64,000 nt of DNA from Xylophilus sp. Leaf220 (GTDB taxonomy: Bacteria; Pseudomonadota; Gammaproteobacteria; Burkholderiales; Burkholderiaceae_C). Under the pieces are notes generated by a model. The model did not search any database. It was not told the origin of the DNA and saw nothing but the letters and a program-made list of their open reading frames with translations. The stretch spans positions 62,339-126,338 of the forward strand of contig NZ_LMKO01000022.1 in the NCBI RefSeq assembly GCF_001421705.1. The letters run 5' to 3'. A program made the translations under genes and the position numbers. Positions 44,068 to 53,299 of the stretch are shown here, piece by piece; the first letter of the stretch is position 1; the number at the start of each line of letters is the position of its first letter.

Positions 44068-45213
44068 TTAAGGAACATATTTCCAGGTGCCGTTCTCGAT
44101 CTTCACCATCACCCGCGCCCGCTGGTCCAGGCCCAGGTGGTCGGTCGGCGACATGGTGAAGATGCCGTGGGCGCCCGGCAGCTCCTTGGTCTGCTCCAGC
44201 GCATCGCGCAAGGCGGCACGGAACTCGGCCGTGCCCGGCTGCGCCTTCTTCAGCGCGACCGGTACCGCGGCGGTCATCAGCAGGCCGGCGTCCCACGCAT
44301 GGGCGCCGAAGGTGGAGACGCTGCCCTTGCCGTTGGCGGCCTCGTAGGCGGTGACGTAGGCCTGCGCGCTCTTGCGCACCGGGTCGGAGGCGGGCAGCTG
44401 GTCGGCCACCAGCACCGGACCGGCGGGCAGGAAGGTGCCTTCCACGTCCTTGCCGCCCACGCGCAGGAAATCCGCGTTGGCCACGCCGTGGGTCTGGTAG
44501 ATCTTGCCGGCGTAGCCGCGCTCCTTCAGCGCCTTCTGCGGCAGCGCGGCCGGGGTGCCCGAGCCGGCGACCAGCACCGCGTCGGGCTTGGCGGCGATCA
44601 GCTTCAGCGTCTGGCCGGTGACCGAGGTGTCGGTGCGGTTGAAGCGCTCGTTGGTCACCACCGTCAGGCCCTTCAGGCCCGCGGCCTTGGCGAACTCCTG
44701 CGACCAGCCTTCGCCGTACGCATCGGCGAAGCCGATGAAGCCGACGGTCTTTACGCCCGACTTCTGCATGTGCTCGGCGATCGCCAGCGACATCATGATG
44801 TCGTTCTGCGGCGTCTTGAAGACCCACTTGCGCTTGGCGTCCATCGGCTCGACGATACGGGCCGAGGCGGCCATCGAGATCATCGGCGTATTGGCCTCGG
44901 CGGCCACGTCGATCATCGCCAGCGATGCGGGCGTGACGGTCGAGCCGATGATGATGTCGACCTTGCTCTCGGTGATCAGCTTGCGCGCGTTGGCGACGGC
45001 GGCGGTGGTGTCCGACGCGTCGTCGAGCACGATGTAGTTGATCTTTTGGCCGCCGATGGTCTTGGGCATCAGGGCGATGGTGTTCTTCTCGGGGATGCCG
45101 AGCGAGGCGGCTGGGCCGGTGGCCGAGAGCGACACGCCCACGGTCACGTCGGCATGGGCGGACAGGGCGGCGGCGATCAGGCTGGCCAGAAGAAGGGGCT
45201 TCGCAAATTTCAT
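44068..45213 (-). CDS. ABC transporter periplasmic substrate-binding protein
   Basis: 381 residues from the ATG at 45213, signal peptide to about ALSAHA. It is a type I periplasmic binding protein of the branched-chain amino acid family: VTVGVSLSATGPAASLGIPEKN, LDDASDTTAAVANARKLI, DIIIGSTVTPASLAMIDVAAEANTPMIS and VGFIGFADAYGEGW. Members next to aromatic degradation genes often bind aromatic acids. Located between the paaE end and livH, it is the most likely phenylacetate-binding subunit. Confidence 0.9.
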   Translation of the reverse strand: MKFAKPLLLASLIAAALSAHADVTVGVSLSATGPAASLGIPEKNTIALMPKTIGGQKINYIVLDDASDTTAAVANARKLITESKVDIIIGSTVTPASLAMIDVAAEANTPMISMAASARIVEPMDAKRKWVFKTPQNDIMMSLAIAEHMQKSGVKTVGFIGFADAYGEGWSQEFAKAAGLKGLTVVTNERFNRTDTSVTGQTLKLIAAKPDAVLVAGSGTPAALPQKALKERGYAGKIYQTHGVANADFLRVGGKDVEGTFLPAGPVLVADQLPASDPVRKSAQAYVTAYEAANGKGSVSTFGAHAWDAGLLMTAAVPVALKKAQPGTAEFRAALRDALEQTKELPGAHGIFTMSPTDHLGLDQRARVMVKIENGTWKYVP

Positions 45214-45314
45214 TCGGTGTCTCCGGTGTTGTGAGAAAAACGATAGGGGCCTAGTGGACGGGAAGCGCGGGATTCCTGCATCGGGATCGACCCGCGTGCA
45301 GCATGGATCGTCGG

Positions 45315-46415
45315 TCAACGTTCATCGAAGGACAGCACCACCCGGTCGGTCAGCGGATGGGCCTGGCAGGCCAGCACGAAACCGGCGGCGACCTCCTTCT
45401 TGTCGAGGGCGAAATTGCGCTCCATGCGTACCTCGCCTTCGACCACCTTGGCACGGCAGGTACCGCAGACGCCCGAGGTGCAGGAGTACGGCACCTCCAA
45501 CCCCGCGGCCGAGGCGGCGTCGAGGATGCTGGGCTGGCCCTTCTTGAATGGAATCTCGCGCTGCAGGCCGTCGCGCACGATGACGATGCGCGCCTGCTCG
45601 GCATCGCCTGCCTGCGGCGCGTGCAGCACCGCGCCGCCCGGTGCGGTGCCGGCCGGCGTGCCCGCCGGCAGTGCGACGCCGAAGCGCTCGATGTGGATGC
45701 GCTCCTCGGGCACGCCGGCGGCGAGCAATGCCGCCTCGGCCTCGTCGTTCATCTGGAACGGACCGCAGACGAAGACGTGGTCGATCTGCGCCGCCGGCAC
45801 CACGCTCGCCAGGAACTCGCCGATCTTCTCGCGGTTCATCACGCCGTGGTTGAGCGGCGCGTCGGTGTGCTCGTCGGAGAAGACGTGCTGCAGCACCAGC
45901 CGCTGCATGTAGCGGTTCTTCAGGTCCTCGATCTCTTCCTTGAACATCGTGGACTGCAGCTGCCGGTTGCCGTAGACCAGGGTGAAGCGACTCAGCAGCT
46001 CCCGCGCCAGCACCGTCTTCATGATCGACAGGATGGGCGTGATGCCGCTGCCGCCGGCGATGCCCACGTGGTGGCGCCGCGCCGCCGGATCGAGCGGCAC
46101 GAAGAAGCGGCCCTGCGGCGCCATCACGCTGACCGTGTCGCCCGGCTTCAGGTGCGTGTTGATCCACTGCGAGAACACGCCGCCGCGGACCTTGCGCACG
46201 CCGACCCGCAGCTCGCCGTCGTCCACGCCCGCGCAGATCGAATAGGAGCGGCGCAGGTCCTGCCCGTCGATCTCGGAGCGCAGCGTGAGGTACTGGCCCT
46301 GGGTGAAGGCGAAGGCATCGCGCAGGTCGGGCGGCACGTCGAAGGACACGACGACAGCCTCGGCCGTATCCGGCTGGACCGAACGCACGCGCAGGGGATG
46401 GAAGATGACGCTCAT
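45315..46415 (-). CDS. paaE: Phenylacetyl-CoA epoxidase reductase subunit
   Basis: 366 residues from the ATG at 46415. It moves electrons from NADPH through FAD and a [2Fe-2S] cluster to the PaaAC oxygenase. The FAD/NAD(P) reductase part shows RRSYSICAGV, GRFFVPL, GIAGGSGITPILSI and VFVCGPFQMN. The C-terminal plant-type ferredoxin domain has CTSGVCGTCRAKVVEGEVRM and a last Cys in LACQAHP. It is the last of the five epoxidase genes, 14 bp after paaD. Confidence 0.96.
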   Translation of the reverse strand: MSVIFHPLRVRSVQPDTAEAVVVSFDVPPDLRDAFAFTQGQYLTLRSEIDGQDLRRSYSICAGVDDGELRVGVRKVRGGVFSQWINTHLKPGDTVSVMAPQGRFFVPLDPAARRHHVGIAGGSGITPILSIMKTVLARELLSRFTLVYGNRQLQSTMFKEEIEDLKNRYMQRLVLQHVFSDEHTDAPLNHGVMNREKIGEFLASVVPAAQIDHVFVCGPFQMNDEAEAALLAAGVPEERIHIERFGVALPAGTPAGTAPGGAVLHAPQAGDAEQARIVIVRDGLQREIPFKKGQPSILDAASAAGLEVPYSCTSGVCGTCRAKVVEGEVRMERNFALDKKEVAAGFVLACQAHPLTDRVVLSFDER

Positions 46416-46429
46416 GGACCTGTCGCGGT

Positions 46430-46978
46430 TCAGATGGGTTTGAAATGTTCGAACGGCTCCCGGCACGCCATGCAGCGGTACAGGGCCTTGCAGGCGGTGG
46501 AGCCGAAGGCCGACAGCCGCTCGGTCTGCAGGCTGCCGCAGCGCGGGCAGGCCAGGCGCTCGGCCCCCGAGCGCCCGCCGAAGAAGCGGATCGGCACCGC
46601 CGCGCCCGGCTCCAGGTGGGCGGGCGGCGCGATGCCGTAGGCGGCGAGCTTGCGGCGGCCCTCGGCACTGATCCAGTCGGTGGTCCAGGCCGGCGCGCGC
46701 CGCAGCGTGACGCGGGCCGGCCCCAGGCCGGCGGCGGCCAGGGCGGCCAGCACGTCGGCCTCGATCGCCTCGGTGGCGGGGCAGCCGGAATAGGTCGGCG
46801 TCAGCACGATCTCCAGCCCCGCGCCCTCCCCCGCGTCGACCACCTCGCGCACGATGCCCAGGTCGCAGACCGAGACGGCCGGCACCTCCGGGTCGAGCAC
46901 CGTGGCCAGCACGTCCCAGGCGGCCTGCACCCGCGGGCCGTGGACCGTCGGCTTAGACACGGCTTCGGCAGCGCTCAC
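46430..46978 (-). CDS. paaD: Phenylacetyl-CoA epoxidase maturation protein PaaD
   Basis: 182 residues, starting with GTG at 46978 that overlaps the paaC stop by 4 nt. The N-terminal MIP18/DUF59 domain is clear (AWDVLATVLDPEVPAVSVCDLGIVREV, LTPTYSGCPATEAIEADV). The C-terminus has a four-cysteine metal motif (CPRCGS, CKALYRCMACREPFEHF). PaaD-type proteins help insert Fe-S clusters or assemble the epoxidase. Confidence 0.94.
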   Translation of the reverse strand: MSAAEAVSKPTVHGPRVQAAWDVLATVLDPEVPAVSVCDLGIVREVVDAGEGAGLEIVLTPTYSGCPATEAIEADVLAALAAAGLGPARVTLRRAPAWTTDWISAEGRRKLAAYGIAPPAHLEPGAAVPIRFFGGRSGAERLACPRCGSLQTERLSAFGSTACKALYRCMACREPFEHFKPI

Positions 46979-47748
46979 CAGACGCCTCCGGGATAGGCCC
47001 GCTGCAGGTACTGCATGTCGGTCAGGACGAAGCCCATGTGCTCGCTGTGCTGCCCGCGCTTGCCGTGGCTGCGGAAAGCCGAATCGGCCGGCACGGCCAG
47101 GCCGGCTTCGCCCACGATTTGCGCCATTTCCGAGCGCCAGCCGGCCTCCAGGTCGGACCAGAGCGGCCCCAGCCCGGCCTCGGCTGCGGCCCGGTCGGCC
47201 GCATCCACGTCGAACATCTCGGCCGCATAGCGCCACAGGTCGTGCAGCGCCGTCTCCATCCGCCGGCGGGATTCGGCCGTGCCGTCGCCCAGGCGCACCA
47301 CCCAGTCGCCCGAATGCTGCTGGTGGTAGCGCGCTTCCTTCACCGCCTTGGCGGCGATGGCCGACAGCTCGGCATCGCTCGAATGCGCCAGCCGCTCCCA
47401 GAGCAGCTTGAGCCAGGTCGCAACCATGGCGTTGCGCAGCACGCCGAAGGCGAAGTCGCCGCGCGGCAACTCGGCGATGGTGAGGTTGAAATAGTCGCGC
47501 TCGTTGCGCAGGAAGGCCAGCCGGTCCTCGTCGTGTCCGCTCCCTTCCACCTCGCCTGCACGGGTCAGCAGCGCCCGGGCCTGGCCGACCAGGTCGAGCG
47601 CGATGTTGGCCATGGCGATGTCTTCCTCCAGCACCGGCGCGTGGCCGCACCACTCGCCGAGCCGCTGCGCCAGGATCAGGCAGGTGTCGCCGACGCGCAG
47701 CAGGTACTGGGTCTCGGGGGTGAGGCGGAGATCGATCGAGGCTTGCAT
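46975..47748 (-). CDS. paaC: Phenylacetyl-CoA epoxidase structural subunit PaaC
   Basis: 257 residues, ferritin-like. It pairs with catalytic PaaA. Family blocks: LRVGDTCLILAQRLGEWCGHAPVLEEDIAMANIALDLVGQARALL, DRLAFLRNERDYFNLTIAELPRGDFAF and KEARYHQQHSGDWVVRLGDGTAES. The four genes paaB-paaE follow or precede it with short gaps or overlaps, a tight operon. Confidence 0.96.
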   Translation of the reverse strand: MQASIDLRLTPETQYLLRVGDTCLILAQRLGEWCGHAPVLEEDIAMANIALDLVGQARALLTRAGEVEGSGHDEDRLAFLRNERDYFNLTIAELPRGDFAFGVLRNAMVATWLKLLWERLAHSSDAELSAIAAKAVKEARYHQQHSGDWVVRLGDGTAESRRRMETALHDLWRYAAEMFDVDAADRAAAEAGLGPLWSDLEAGWRSEMAQIVGEAGLAVPADSAFRSHGKRGQHSEHMGFVLTDMQYLQRAYPGGVW

Positions 47749-47760
47749 GGCGATCTCCGG

Positions 47761-48069
47761 CTACATGTGGTCCACGGACTGCGGCAACGCGTAGAACGTC
47801 GGATGCCGGTACACCTTGTCCTCCGACGGATCGAAGTACATCTGCTTGTCGCCCGGGTCGCTCGCCACGATCTGGTCGGAGCGCACCACCCAGATGCTGC
47901 TGCCCTCCTGGCGGCGGGTGTAGACGTCACGCGCCATCTGGATGGCCATCTTCGGGTCGGCCGCATGCAGGCTGCCGCAGTGCTTGTGGTCCAGGCCTGC
48001 CTTGCTGCGGACGAACACTTCCCACAGGGGCCATTCGGTGCCGGGGGCAGGAGAAGGGGAGTCGGTCAT
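47761..48069 (-). CDS. paaB: Phenylacetyl-CoA epoxidase subunit PaaB
   Basis: 102 residues. The small PaaB fold is recognisable: WPLWEVFVRSKAGLDHKHCGSLHAADPKMAIQMARDVYTRRQEG, SIWVV, and DPSEDKVYRHPTFY. PaaB bridges epoxidase subunits and is needed for activity. It lies between paaA and paaC in the normal order. Confidence 0.96.
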   Translation of the reverse strand: MTDSPSPAPGTEWPLWEVFVRSKAGLDHKHCGSLHAADPKMAIQMARDVYTRRQEGSSIWVVRSDQIVASDPGDKQMYFDPSEDKVYRHPTFYALPQSVDHM

Positions 48070-48101
48070 CGGGATCCTTGTTTTTTCGGGGTGTCGGTCG
48101 C

Positions 48102-49130
48102 TCAGGCCGCCAGGGCCGTGCGCTCCTGCTTCGCGGCATGGGCCAGGGCGGCGTCGCGGACCCAGGCACCGTCGTCCCAGGCCTTGACCCGGGTGGCCAG
48201 CCGCTCACGGTTGCAGGGGCCGTCGCCGCCGATCACCCGCCAGAACTCGCTCCAGTCGATGGCGCCGAAGTCGTGCGACTGGCGCTCCTCGTTCCACTTC
48301 AGGTCGGGGTCCGGCAGCGTCACGCCCAGGATGCGGGCCTGCTCCACCGCGCTGTCGATGAACTTCTGGCGCAGTTCGTCGTTGCTCACCCGCTTGATGC
48401 CCCAGCGCATCGACTGGGCACTGTTGGGCGACTGGTCGTCGGGCGGGCCGAACATCATGATCGACGGCCACCACCAGCGGTTCACCGCGTCCTGCACCAT
48501 CGCCTTCTGCGCGTCGGTGCCCTGGGTCATCATCGTCAGCAGCGCCTCGTAGCCCTGGCGCTGGTGGAAGCTTTCTTCGCGGCAGATCCGGACCATGGCC
48601 CGGGCATACGGCGCATAGGAGCAGCGGCAGATCGGCACCTGGTTCATGATCGCCGCGCCGTCGACCAGCCAGCCGATGGTGCCCATGTCGGCCCAGGTCA
48701 GCGTGGGGTAGTTGAAGATCGAGCTGTACTTGGCCTTGCCGGAGTGCAGCGCCTCGAACATCTGGTCGCGCGAGGTTCCCAGCGTCTCGGCCGCGGCGTA
48801 CAGGTACAGGCCGTGGCCGCCCTCGTCCTGCACCTTGGCCAGCAGGATGGCCTTGCGCTTGAGCGTCGGCGCGCGGCTGATCCAGTTGCCCTCCGGCAGC
48901 ATGCCGACGATCTCCGAGTGGGCATGCTGGCTGATCTGCCGCACCAGCGTCTTGCGGTAGTGGTCGGGCATCCAGTCCTTGGCCTCGATGAAGTCGCCCG
49001 CGTCGATATGCGCGTCGAAGCGCTCCTGCAGCCGCAGCTCCTCGGTGGAGCGCACCGGCTTCTGGCGGGCATCGGCACTGTCCGCGTTCTGGCCGTCCTG
49101 GCCCATCGTGTCCATCGCCTGGGTGTACAT
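48102..49130 (-). CDS. paaA: Phenylacetyl-CoA epoxidase catalytic subunit PaaA
   Basis: 342 residues. The diiron ferritin-like enzyme turns phenylacetyl-CoA into the 1,2-epoxide. Iron-binding Glu and His positions lie in [28 protein letters not shown] and [17 protein letters not shown], as in the family. Length and the C-terminal [33 protein letters not shown] block are typical. It is preceded by paaK after 39 bp. Confidence 0.97.
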   Translation of the reverse strand: MYTQAMDTMGQDGQNADSADARQKPVRSTEELRLQERFDAHIDAGDFIEAKDWMPDHYRKTLVRQISQHAHSEIVGMLPEGNWISRAPTLKRKAILLAKVQDEGGHGLYLYAAAETLGTSRDQMFEALHSGKAKYSSIFNYPTLTWADMGTIGWLVDGAAIMNQVPICRCSYAPYARAMVRICREESFHQRQGYEALLTMMTQGTDAQKAMVQDAVNRWWWPSIMMFGPPDDQSPNSAQSMRWGIKRVSNDELRQKFIDSAVEQARILGVTLPDPDLKWNEERQSHDFGAIDWSEFWRVIGGDGPCNRERLATRVKAWDDGAWVRDAALAHAAKQERTALAA

Positions 49131-49169
49131 GCGTTTCTCCTTCGGGGGTATTCGGTTGACGGGTGCGGC

Positions 49170-50486
49170 TCAGCGGGCGCGGGTGTCGACCACGCGCCGG
49201 GCCTTGCCGGTCTGGGTGCGCTCGATCGAATGGGGGTCGAACACCCGCACCCGGGTCGAGATGCCGACCAGCGTCTTGACCCGGTGCTGCACCCACTGCG
49301 CGATCGCGCTGCGGTCGGCGTCGGGCATCGGGCAGGCGCCGGGCTGCAGCTCGCAGTGCACCTCCACCTCGTCCATCAGGCCGGTGCGGCTCACATGCAC
49401 CTGGTAGAGGCCCGAGAGCTGCCGGTGCGCCAGCACGATCTCCTCGACCTGCGTGGGAAACACGTTGACGCCGCGGATGATCATCATGTCGTCGCTGCGG
49501 CCGACGATCTTGCCCATGCGGCGGAACGAGCGCGAGGTGGGCGGCAGCAGCCGGGTGAGGTCACGGGTGCGGTAGCGGACGATCGGCATCGCCTCCTTGG
49601 TGAGCGAGGTGAACACCAGCTCACCCTCTTCCCCGTCGGCCACCAGCGCGCCGGTATCGGGGTCGATGATCTCGGGATAGAAATGGTCTTCCCACACCAC
49701 CGGGCCGTCCTTGCTCTCGATGCATTCGCTGGCCACGCCCGGGCCCATGACCTCCGACAAGCCGTAGATGTCGACCGCGTCGATGCCGGCCTTGGTTTCG
49801 ATGTCGTGGCGCATCGCCTCGGTCCAGGGCTCGGCGCCGAATATGCCCAGCTGCAGCGAACTGTCGCGCGCATCCAGCCCCTGGCGCGCGAACTCTTCGA
49901 TGATCACCTGCATGTAGCTGGGCGTGACCATGATGATCGACGGCTGGAAGTCGCGGATCAGCTGCACCTGCTTCTCGGTCTGCCCGCCCGACACCGGGAT
50001 CACGGTGCAGCCTGCACGCTCTGCGCCGTAGTGCGCGCCCAGGCCGCCGGTGAACAGGCCGTAGCCGTAGGCGATGTGGATCAGGTCGCCCGGCCTGCCG
50101 CCCGCGGCGCGGATCGAGCGCGCGACCAGCTCGGCCCAGGTGTCGATGTCGTTCCTGGTGTAGCCCACCACCGTCGGCTTGCCGGTGGTGCCCGACGATG
50201 CATGGATGCGTGCCACCTGCTCGCGCGGCACCGCGAACATGCCGAAGGGGTAGTTCTCCCGCAGGTCCTTCTTCACGGTGAACGGGAACTTCGCCAGGTC
50301 GGAGAGCTGCTGCAGGTCGTCCGGGTGCACGCCGTGCGCGTCGAAGGCCTGGCGGTAGTGCGGCACGTGGGCATACGCCCGCTGCAGCGTGGCCTGCATC
50401 CGCTGCAGTTGCAGCGCGGCGATCTCGTCGCGGCTGGCGGTTTCGATGGGCGACAGGTCGCCGGGGCGGGGTTGCTGCACGGGCAT
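49170..50486 (-). CDS. paaK: Phenylacetate-CoA ligase
   Basis: 438 residues. It activates phenylacetate with ATP and CoA, the first pathway step. Adenylate-forming motifs: HASSGTTGKPTVVGYT, IYGLSEVMGPGVASEC, TSLTKEAMPIVRYRTRDL and the C-terminal MGKIVGRSDDMMIIRGVNVFPTQVEE. Placement between paaI and paaA, 40 bp from each, fits the operon. Confidence 0.96.
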   Translation of the reverse strand: MPVQQPRPGDLSPIETASRDEIAALQLQRMQATLQRAYAHVPHYRQAFDAHGVHPDDLQQLSDLAKFPFTVKKDLRENYPFGMFAVPREQVARIHASSGTTGKPTVVGYTRNDIDTWAELVARSIRAAGGRPGDLIHIAYGYGLFTGGLGAHYGAERAGCTVIPVSGGQTEKQVQLIRDFQPSIIMVTPSYMQVIIEEFARQGLDARDSSLQLGIFGAEPWTEAMRHDIETKAGIDAVDIYGLSEVMGPGVASECIESKDGPVVWEDHFYPEIIDPDTGALVADGEEGELVFTSLTKEAMPIVRYRTRDLTRLLPPTSRSFRRMGKIVGRSDDMMIIRGVNVFPTQVEEIVLAHRQLSGLYQVHVSRTGLMDEVEVHCELQPGACPMPDADRSAIAQWVQHRVKTLVGISTRVRVFDPHSIERTQTGKARRVVDTRAR

Positions 50487-50526
50487 GGTGGTGGCTCGGT
50501 TGGCTGAGGCGGCGGAGGGGGCGGCG

Positions 50527-50967
50527 TCAGGCGGCGGGCACCGCCGGCCGGCCCTTGGCGGTGTAGGAGCGGCCGCGGAAGATGGCGATACGCTCGCCGC
50601 GCTCGTTGGTGACCACGGTGTCGTAGACGCCGGTGCGGCCGGCTTTCGACACCTCGTCGCAGCGGGCCGTCAGCAGGTCGTCCAGGCGCGCAGGCGCCAG
50701 GAAGTCGATGCCGAATCCGGATGCGACGGTGAGCTCGTCGTACGAATTGCAGGCGAAGGCGAAGGCCGAATCGGCCAGCGTGGCGATCAGGCCGCCGTGG
50801 CAGGTGCCGTGCCCGTTGAGCATGTCCTGGCGCACCCGCATCGCGAGCGTCGCGGTGCCGGGCGCGATCTGCAGCACCTCCATGCCCAGAGCCCGGGTGG
50901 CGTGGTCGGTGCGCAGCATGCTGTCGCGCACGCGCTCGGCCGTCCGCTGGGGGGTGGTGTCGGGCAT
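50527..50967 (-). CDS. paaI: Hydroxyphenylacetyl-CoA thioesterase PaaI
   Basis: 146 residues from the ATG at 50967. A hotdog-fold thioesterase: the conserved DMLNGHGTCHGGLIATLADSAFAFACNS block contains the His-Gly-Gly and acid residues of the active site. It frees CoA from dead-end hydroxyphenylacetyl-CoA. The frame is open upstream, but the paaG stop lies 13 bp before this start. Confidence 0.94.
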   Translation of the reverse strand: MPDTTPQRTAERVRDSMLRTDHATRALGMEVLQIAPGTATLAMRVRQDMLNGHGTCHGGLIATLADSAFAFACNSYDELTVASGFGIDFLAPARLDDLLTARCDEVSKAGRTGVYDTVVTNERGERIAIFRGRSYTAKGRPAVPAA

Positions 50968-50980
50968 GGCGGTCGTGCGC

Positions 50981-51763
50981 TCAGCGTTCGGTGAAGCGCG
51001 GCGCGCGCTTCTGGCGGAAGGCATCGACGCCCTCCAGGTAATCGGGCGCGGTACCCAGCGCGCTCTGCAGCGCGGCCTCGTTCGCCAAGGCGGTGGCCAG
51101 GTCCATGCCGTGCGCGGCCGCCAGGGCGTGCCGGGTGGCGACCAGCGCCCGCAACGGCATGCCGGCCAGACGCTCGGCCAGCGCCGCAGCGGCGTCGGGC
51201 AGCGCCGCGTCGTCCACGCACTGCCAGATCAACCCGATGCGGGCCGCCTCTTCCGCCGGCAGCTTGTCGCCCAGCAGCGCCAGGCCCATCGCCCGCGCAT
51301 GGCCGACCAGCCGCGGCAGCAGCCAGGTGCCGCCGGTGTCTGGCACCAGGCCGATCTTGGAGAAGGCCTGGATGAAGCTGGCCGAGCGCGCCGCCAGCAC
51401 CATGTCGCAGCACAGCGCCAGGTTGGCGCCGGCACCGGCGGCGACGCCGTTCACCGCGGCCACTACCGGCACCGGCATCGCGCGGATGCGTTCCACCAGC
51501 GGCGTGTAGTGGTCGGCGATCAGCCGGCCCAGGTCGCTGCCCGGGGCGGCGGCCGCGTCGCCCAGGTCCTGCCCGGCACAGAAGCCGCGGCCGGCGCCGG
51601 TGAGGACCACGCAGCGCACCGTGCCGTCGTCGGCCGCCGCGTCCAGTGCCGCGCGCAGTTCGGCATGCAGGGCCGCATTGAAGCTGTTCATCGCCGTGGG
51701 GCGGTTCAGCGTCAACGTGGCGACCGAGGCGGTACGGCTGACCAGGACGAGGGATTCGGACAT
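50981..51763 (-). CDS. paaG: Ring-1,2-epoxyphenylacetyl-CoA isomerase PaaG
   Basis: 260 residues of the enoyl-CoA hydratase/isomerase family; it turns the epoxide into oxepin-CoA. The crotonase oxyanion loops are visible in LTGAGRGFCAGQDLGD and NGVAAGAGANLALCCDMVLAA, and IGLVPDTGGTWLLPRLVG holds the PaaG-like Asp. It is the first gene of the leftward operon; the promoter region is shared with divergent paaY. paaF, paaH and paaJ (later beta-oxidation steps) are not in the window. Confidence 0.93.
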   Translation of the reverse strand: MSESLVLVSRTASVATLTLNRPTAMNSFNAALHAELRAALDAAADDGTVRCVVLTGAGRGFCAGQDLGDAAAAPGSDLGRLIADHYTPLVERIRAMPVPVVAAVNGVAAGAGANLALCCDMVLAARSASFIQAFSKIGLVPDTGGTWLLPRLVGHARAMGLALLGDKLPAEEAARIGLIWQCVDDAALPDAAAALAERLAGMPLRALVATRHALAAAHGMDLATALANEAALQSALGTAPDYLEGVDAFRQKRAPRFTER

Positions 51764-51808
51764 GGGGTTCCTGCTGCGAATGCGAGGGCCGGCGGGGTGC
51801 TACAACGA

Positions 51809-51837
51809 GGTCAAACACTATTGACCGACCGGACGGT
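51809..51837. promoter_or_regulatory. Two overlapping palindromes, candidate PaaR operator
   Basis: GGTCAA-ACACTA-TTGACC (51809-51826) is a perfect 6-bp inverted repeat. It overlaps ACCGACCGGACGGT (51824-51837), palindromic at 12 of 14 positions. Both lie in the 164-bp gap between divergent paaG and paaY. A TetR regulator gene follows paaY, so this is the natural site of PaaR control in response to phenylacetyl-CoA. Confidence 0.7.
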
Positions 51838-51927
51838 AGATTTTAGGATCGACGCTGGAACCGATGCAAGTACACCGGCCGGATTTCGGCCTAGCGAAAA
51901 CCCTAGCCACCCCAAGGAGCTTCCGAC

Positions 51928-52530
51928 ATGCCCTGCTATTCCATCGACGGCGTGGTCCCGGTCGTCGACCCGACCGCCTACGTCCATCCCATGGCGGTCC
52001 TGATCGGCGACGTGGTCGTCGGGCCGCACTGCTACGTGGGCCCCGGCGCCAGCCTGCGCGGCGATTTCGGCCGCATCGTGCTGCAGCGCGGCTCCAACAT
52101 CCAGGACAACTGCACGGTGCACGGCTTCCCCGAGCAGGACACGGTGGTCGAGGAAGACGGCCATGTCGGCCACGGCACGGTGCTGCACGGCTGCGTGGTG
52201 CGGCGTGGCGCACTGGTCGGCATGAACGCGGTGGTGATGGACGAGGCCGAGGTCGGCGCGCAGGCGATCGTGGCGGCCTGCGCCTTCGTGCCGGCCGGCA
52301 TGCGGGTTCCGCCGCGCAGCCTGGTCGCCGGCCTGCCGGCCAAGCTGCGGCGCGAACTGAGCGACGACGAGATCGCCTGGAAGCACGAAGGCACCCTGAC
52401 CTACCAGGACCTCACCCGCCGCTGCCTGGCGACGATGGCCGAAGTGGCCCCCCTGCCCGCGCCCGAAGCCGGGCGCCCCCGGGTGCAGCCGGCGGCGGTG
52501 AAGTCGCTCATCGCCACCAGGCGCGGCTGA
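51928..52530 (+). CDS. paaY: PaaY thioesterase/hexapeptide protein of the phenylacetate cluster
   Basis: 200 residues. A left-handed beta-helix (gamma carbonic anhydrase-like) with repeats such as [68 protein letters not shown]. The three metal His are visible in this stretch. PaaY is a thioesterase that clears toxic CoA adducts in phenylacetate catabolism. It diverges from the main operon and precedes paaR. Confidence 0.94.
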   Translation: MPCYSIDGVVPVVDPTAYVHPMAVLIGDVVVGPHCYVGPGASLRGDFGRIVLQRGSNIQDNCTVHGFPEQDTVVEEDGHVGHGTVLHGCVVRRGALVGMNAVVMDEAEVGAQAIVAACAFVPAGMRVPPRSLVAGLPAKLRRELSDDEIAWKHEGTLTYQDLTRRCLATMAEVAPLPAPEAGRPRVQPAAVKSLIATRRG

Positions 52531-52588
52531 ATCATCGCGCGCTGGTGCACCATCGCACCCTTACTCCCCTGCCCCGAGAACCCCTGAC

Positions 52589-53221
52589 ATGCCGCGCGGA
52601 CGATCAGCCAGCTACGACGACCAACGCACCCTGATCCTGGAGCGGGCCGCGGCCCTCTTCGCGAAGCACGGCTACCCGTCCACCTCGATGAACCAGGTGG
52701 CGCAGGCCTGCGAGCTGTCGAAGGCCACGCTCTACCACTACTACCGCGACAAATACAGCCTGCTTGTCAGCATCGCCGACGGCCATGTGTCGCGGCTGGC
52801 CGCGCTGGTGGACGACGAGGCCACGCTGGCCCTGGACAGCGAGGCGCGCCTGCGCCACCTGATCCACCGCATCGTTGAGGAATACGCCGGCGCCCAGGAC
52901 GCGCACCGGGTGCTGACCGAGGACGTGCGCTTCCTGGAGCCGCAAGACCGCGAACGGGTGCTGGGCAAGGAGCGCCGCGTGGTGGCGGGTTTCGCAGACG
53001 CCGTGGCCCAGGTGCGGCCCGGCGCGCCCGGCGCACCGCTCGCCAAGCCGCTCACCATGCTGCTGTTCGGCATGGTCAACTGGATGTTCACCTGGATGAA
53101 GCCCGACGGCGCACTCAGCCATGCGGCCATGGGCCCGATCGTGGCCGACCTGTTCCTGGGCGGCATCGGGAAGGTGCAGTTGCCGCCGGCCGCCGTGCCG
53201 CAGGCTGCGCCGGAACCGTAG
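52589..53221 (+). CDS. paaR: TetR-family regulator PaaR
   Basis: 210 residues. N-terminal HTH: ILERAAALFAKHGYPSTSMNQVAQACELSKATLYHYYRDKYSLL. The C-terminal domain (from about 80) is a ligand-binding helical domain. It lies 58 bp after paaY and is expected to repress both paa transcripts until phenylacetyl-CoA binds, as known for PaaR of beta-proteobacteria. Confidence 0.9.
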   Translation: MPRGRSASYDDQRTLILERAAALFAKHGYPSTSMNQVAQACELSKATLYHYYRDKYSLLVSIADGHVSRLAALVDDEATLALDSEARLRHLIHRIVEEYAGAQDAHRVLTEDVRFLEPQDRERVLGKERRVVAGFADAVAQVRPGAPGAPLAKPLTMLLFGMVNWMFTWMKPDGALSHAAMGPIVADLFLGGIGKVQLPPAAVPQAAPEP

Positions 53222-53299
53222 GGGCGCGCACGCGGTCGGGGACGGCCCGCCGGCCCACCGTTAAGGCAGGGTTCAGTCGAAACCGCGACCCTCCGCGGC

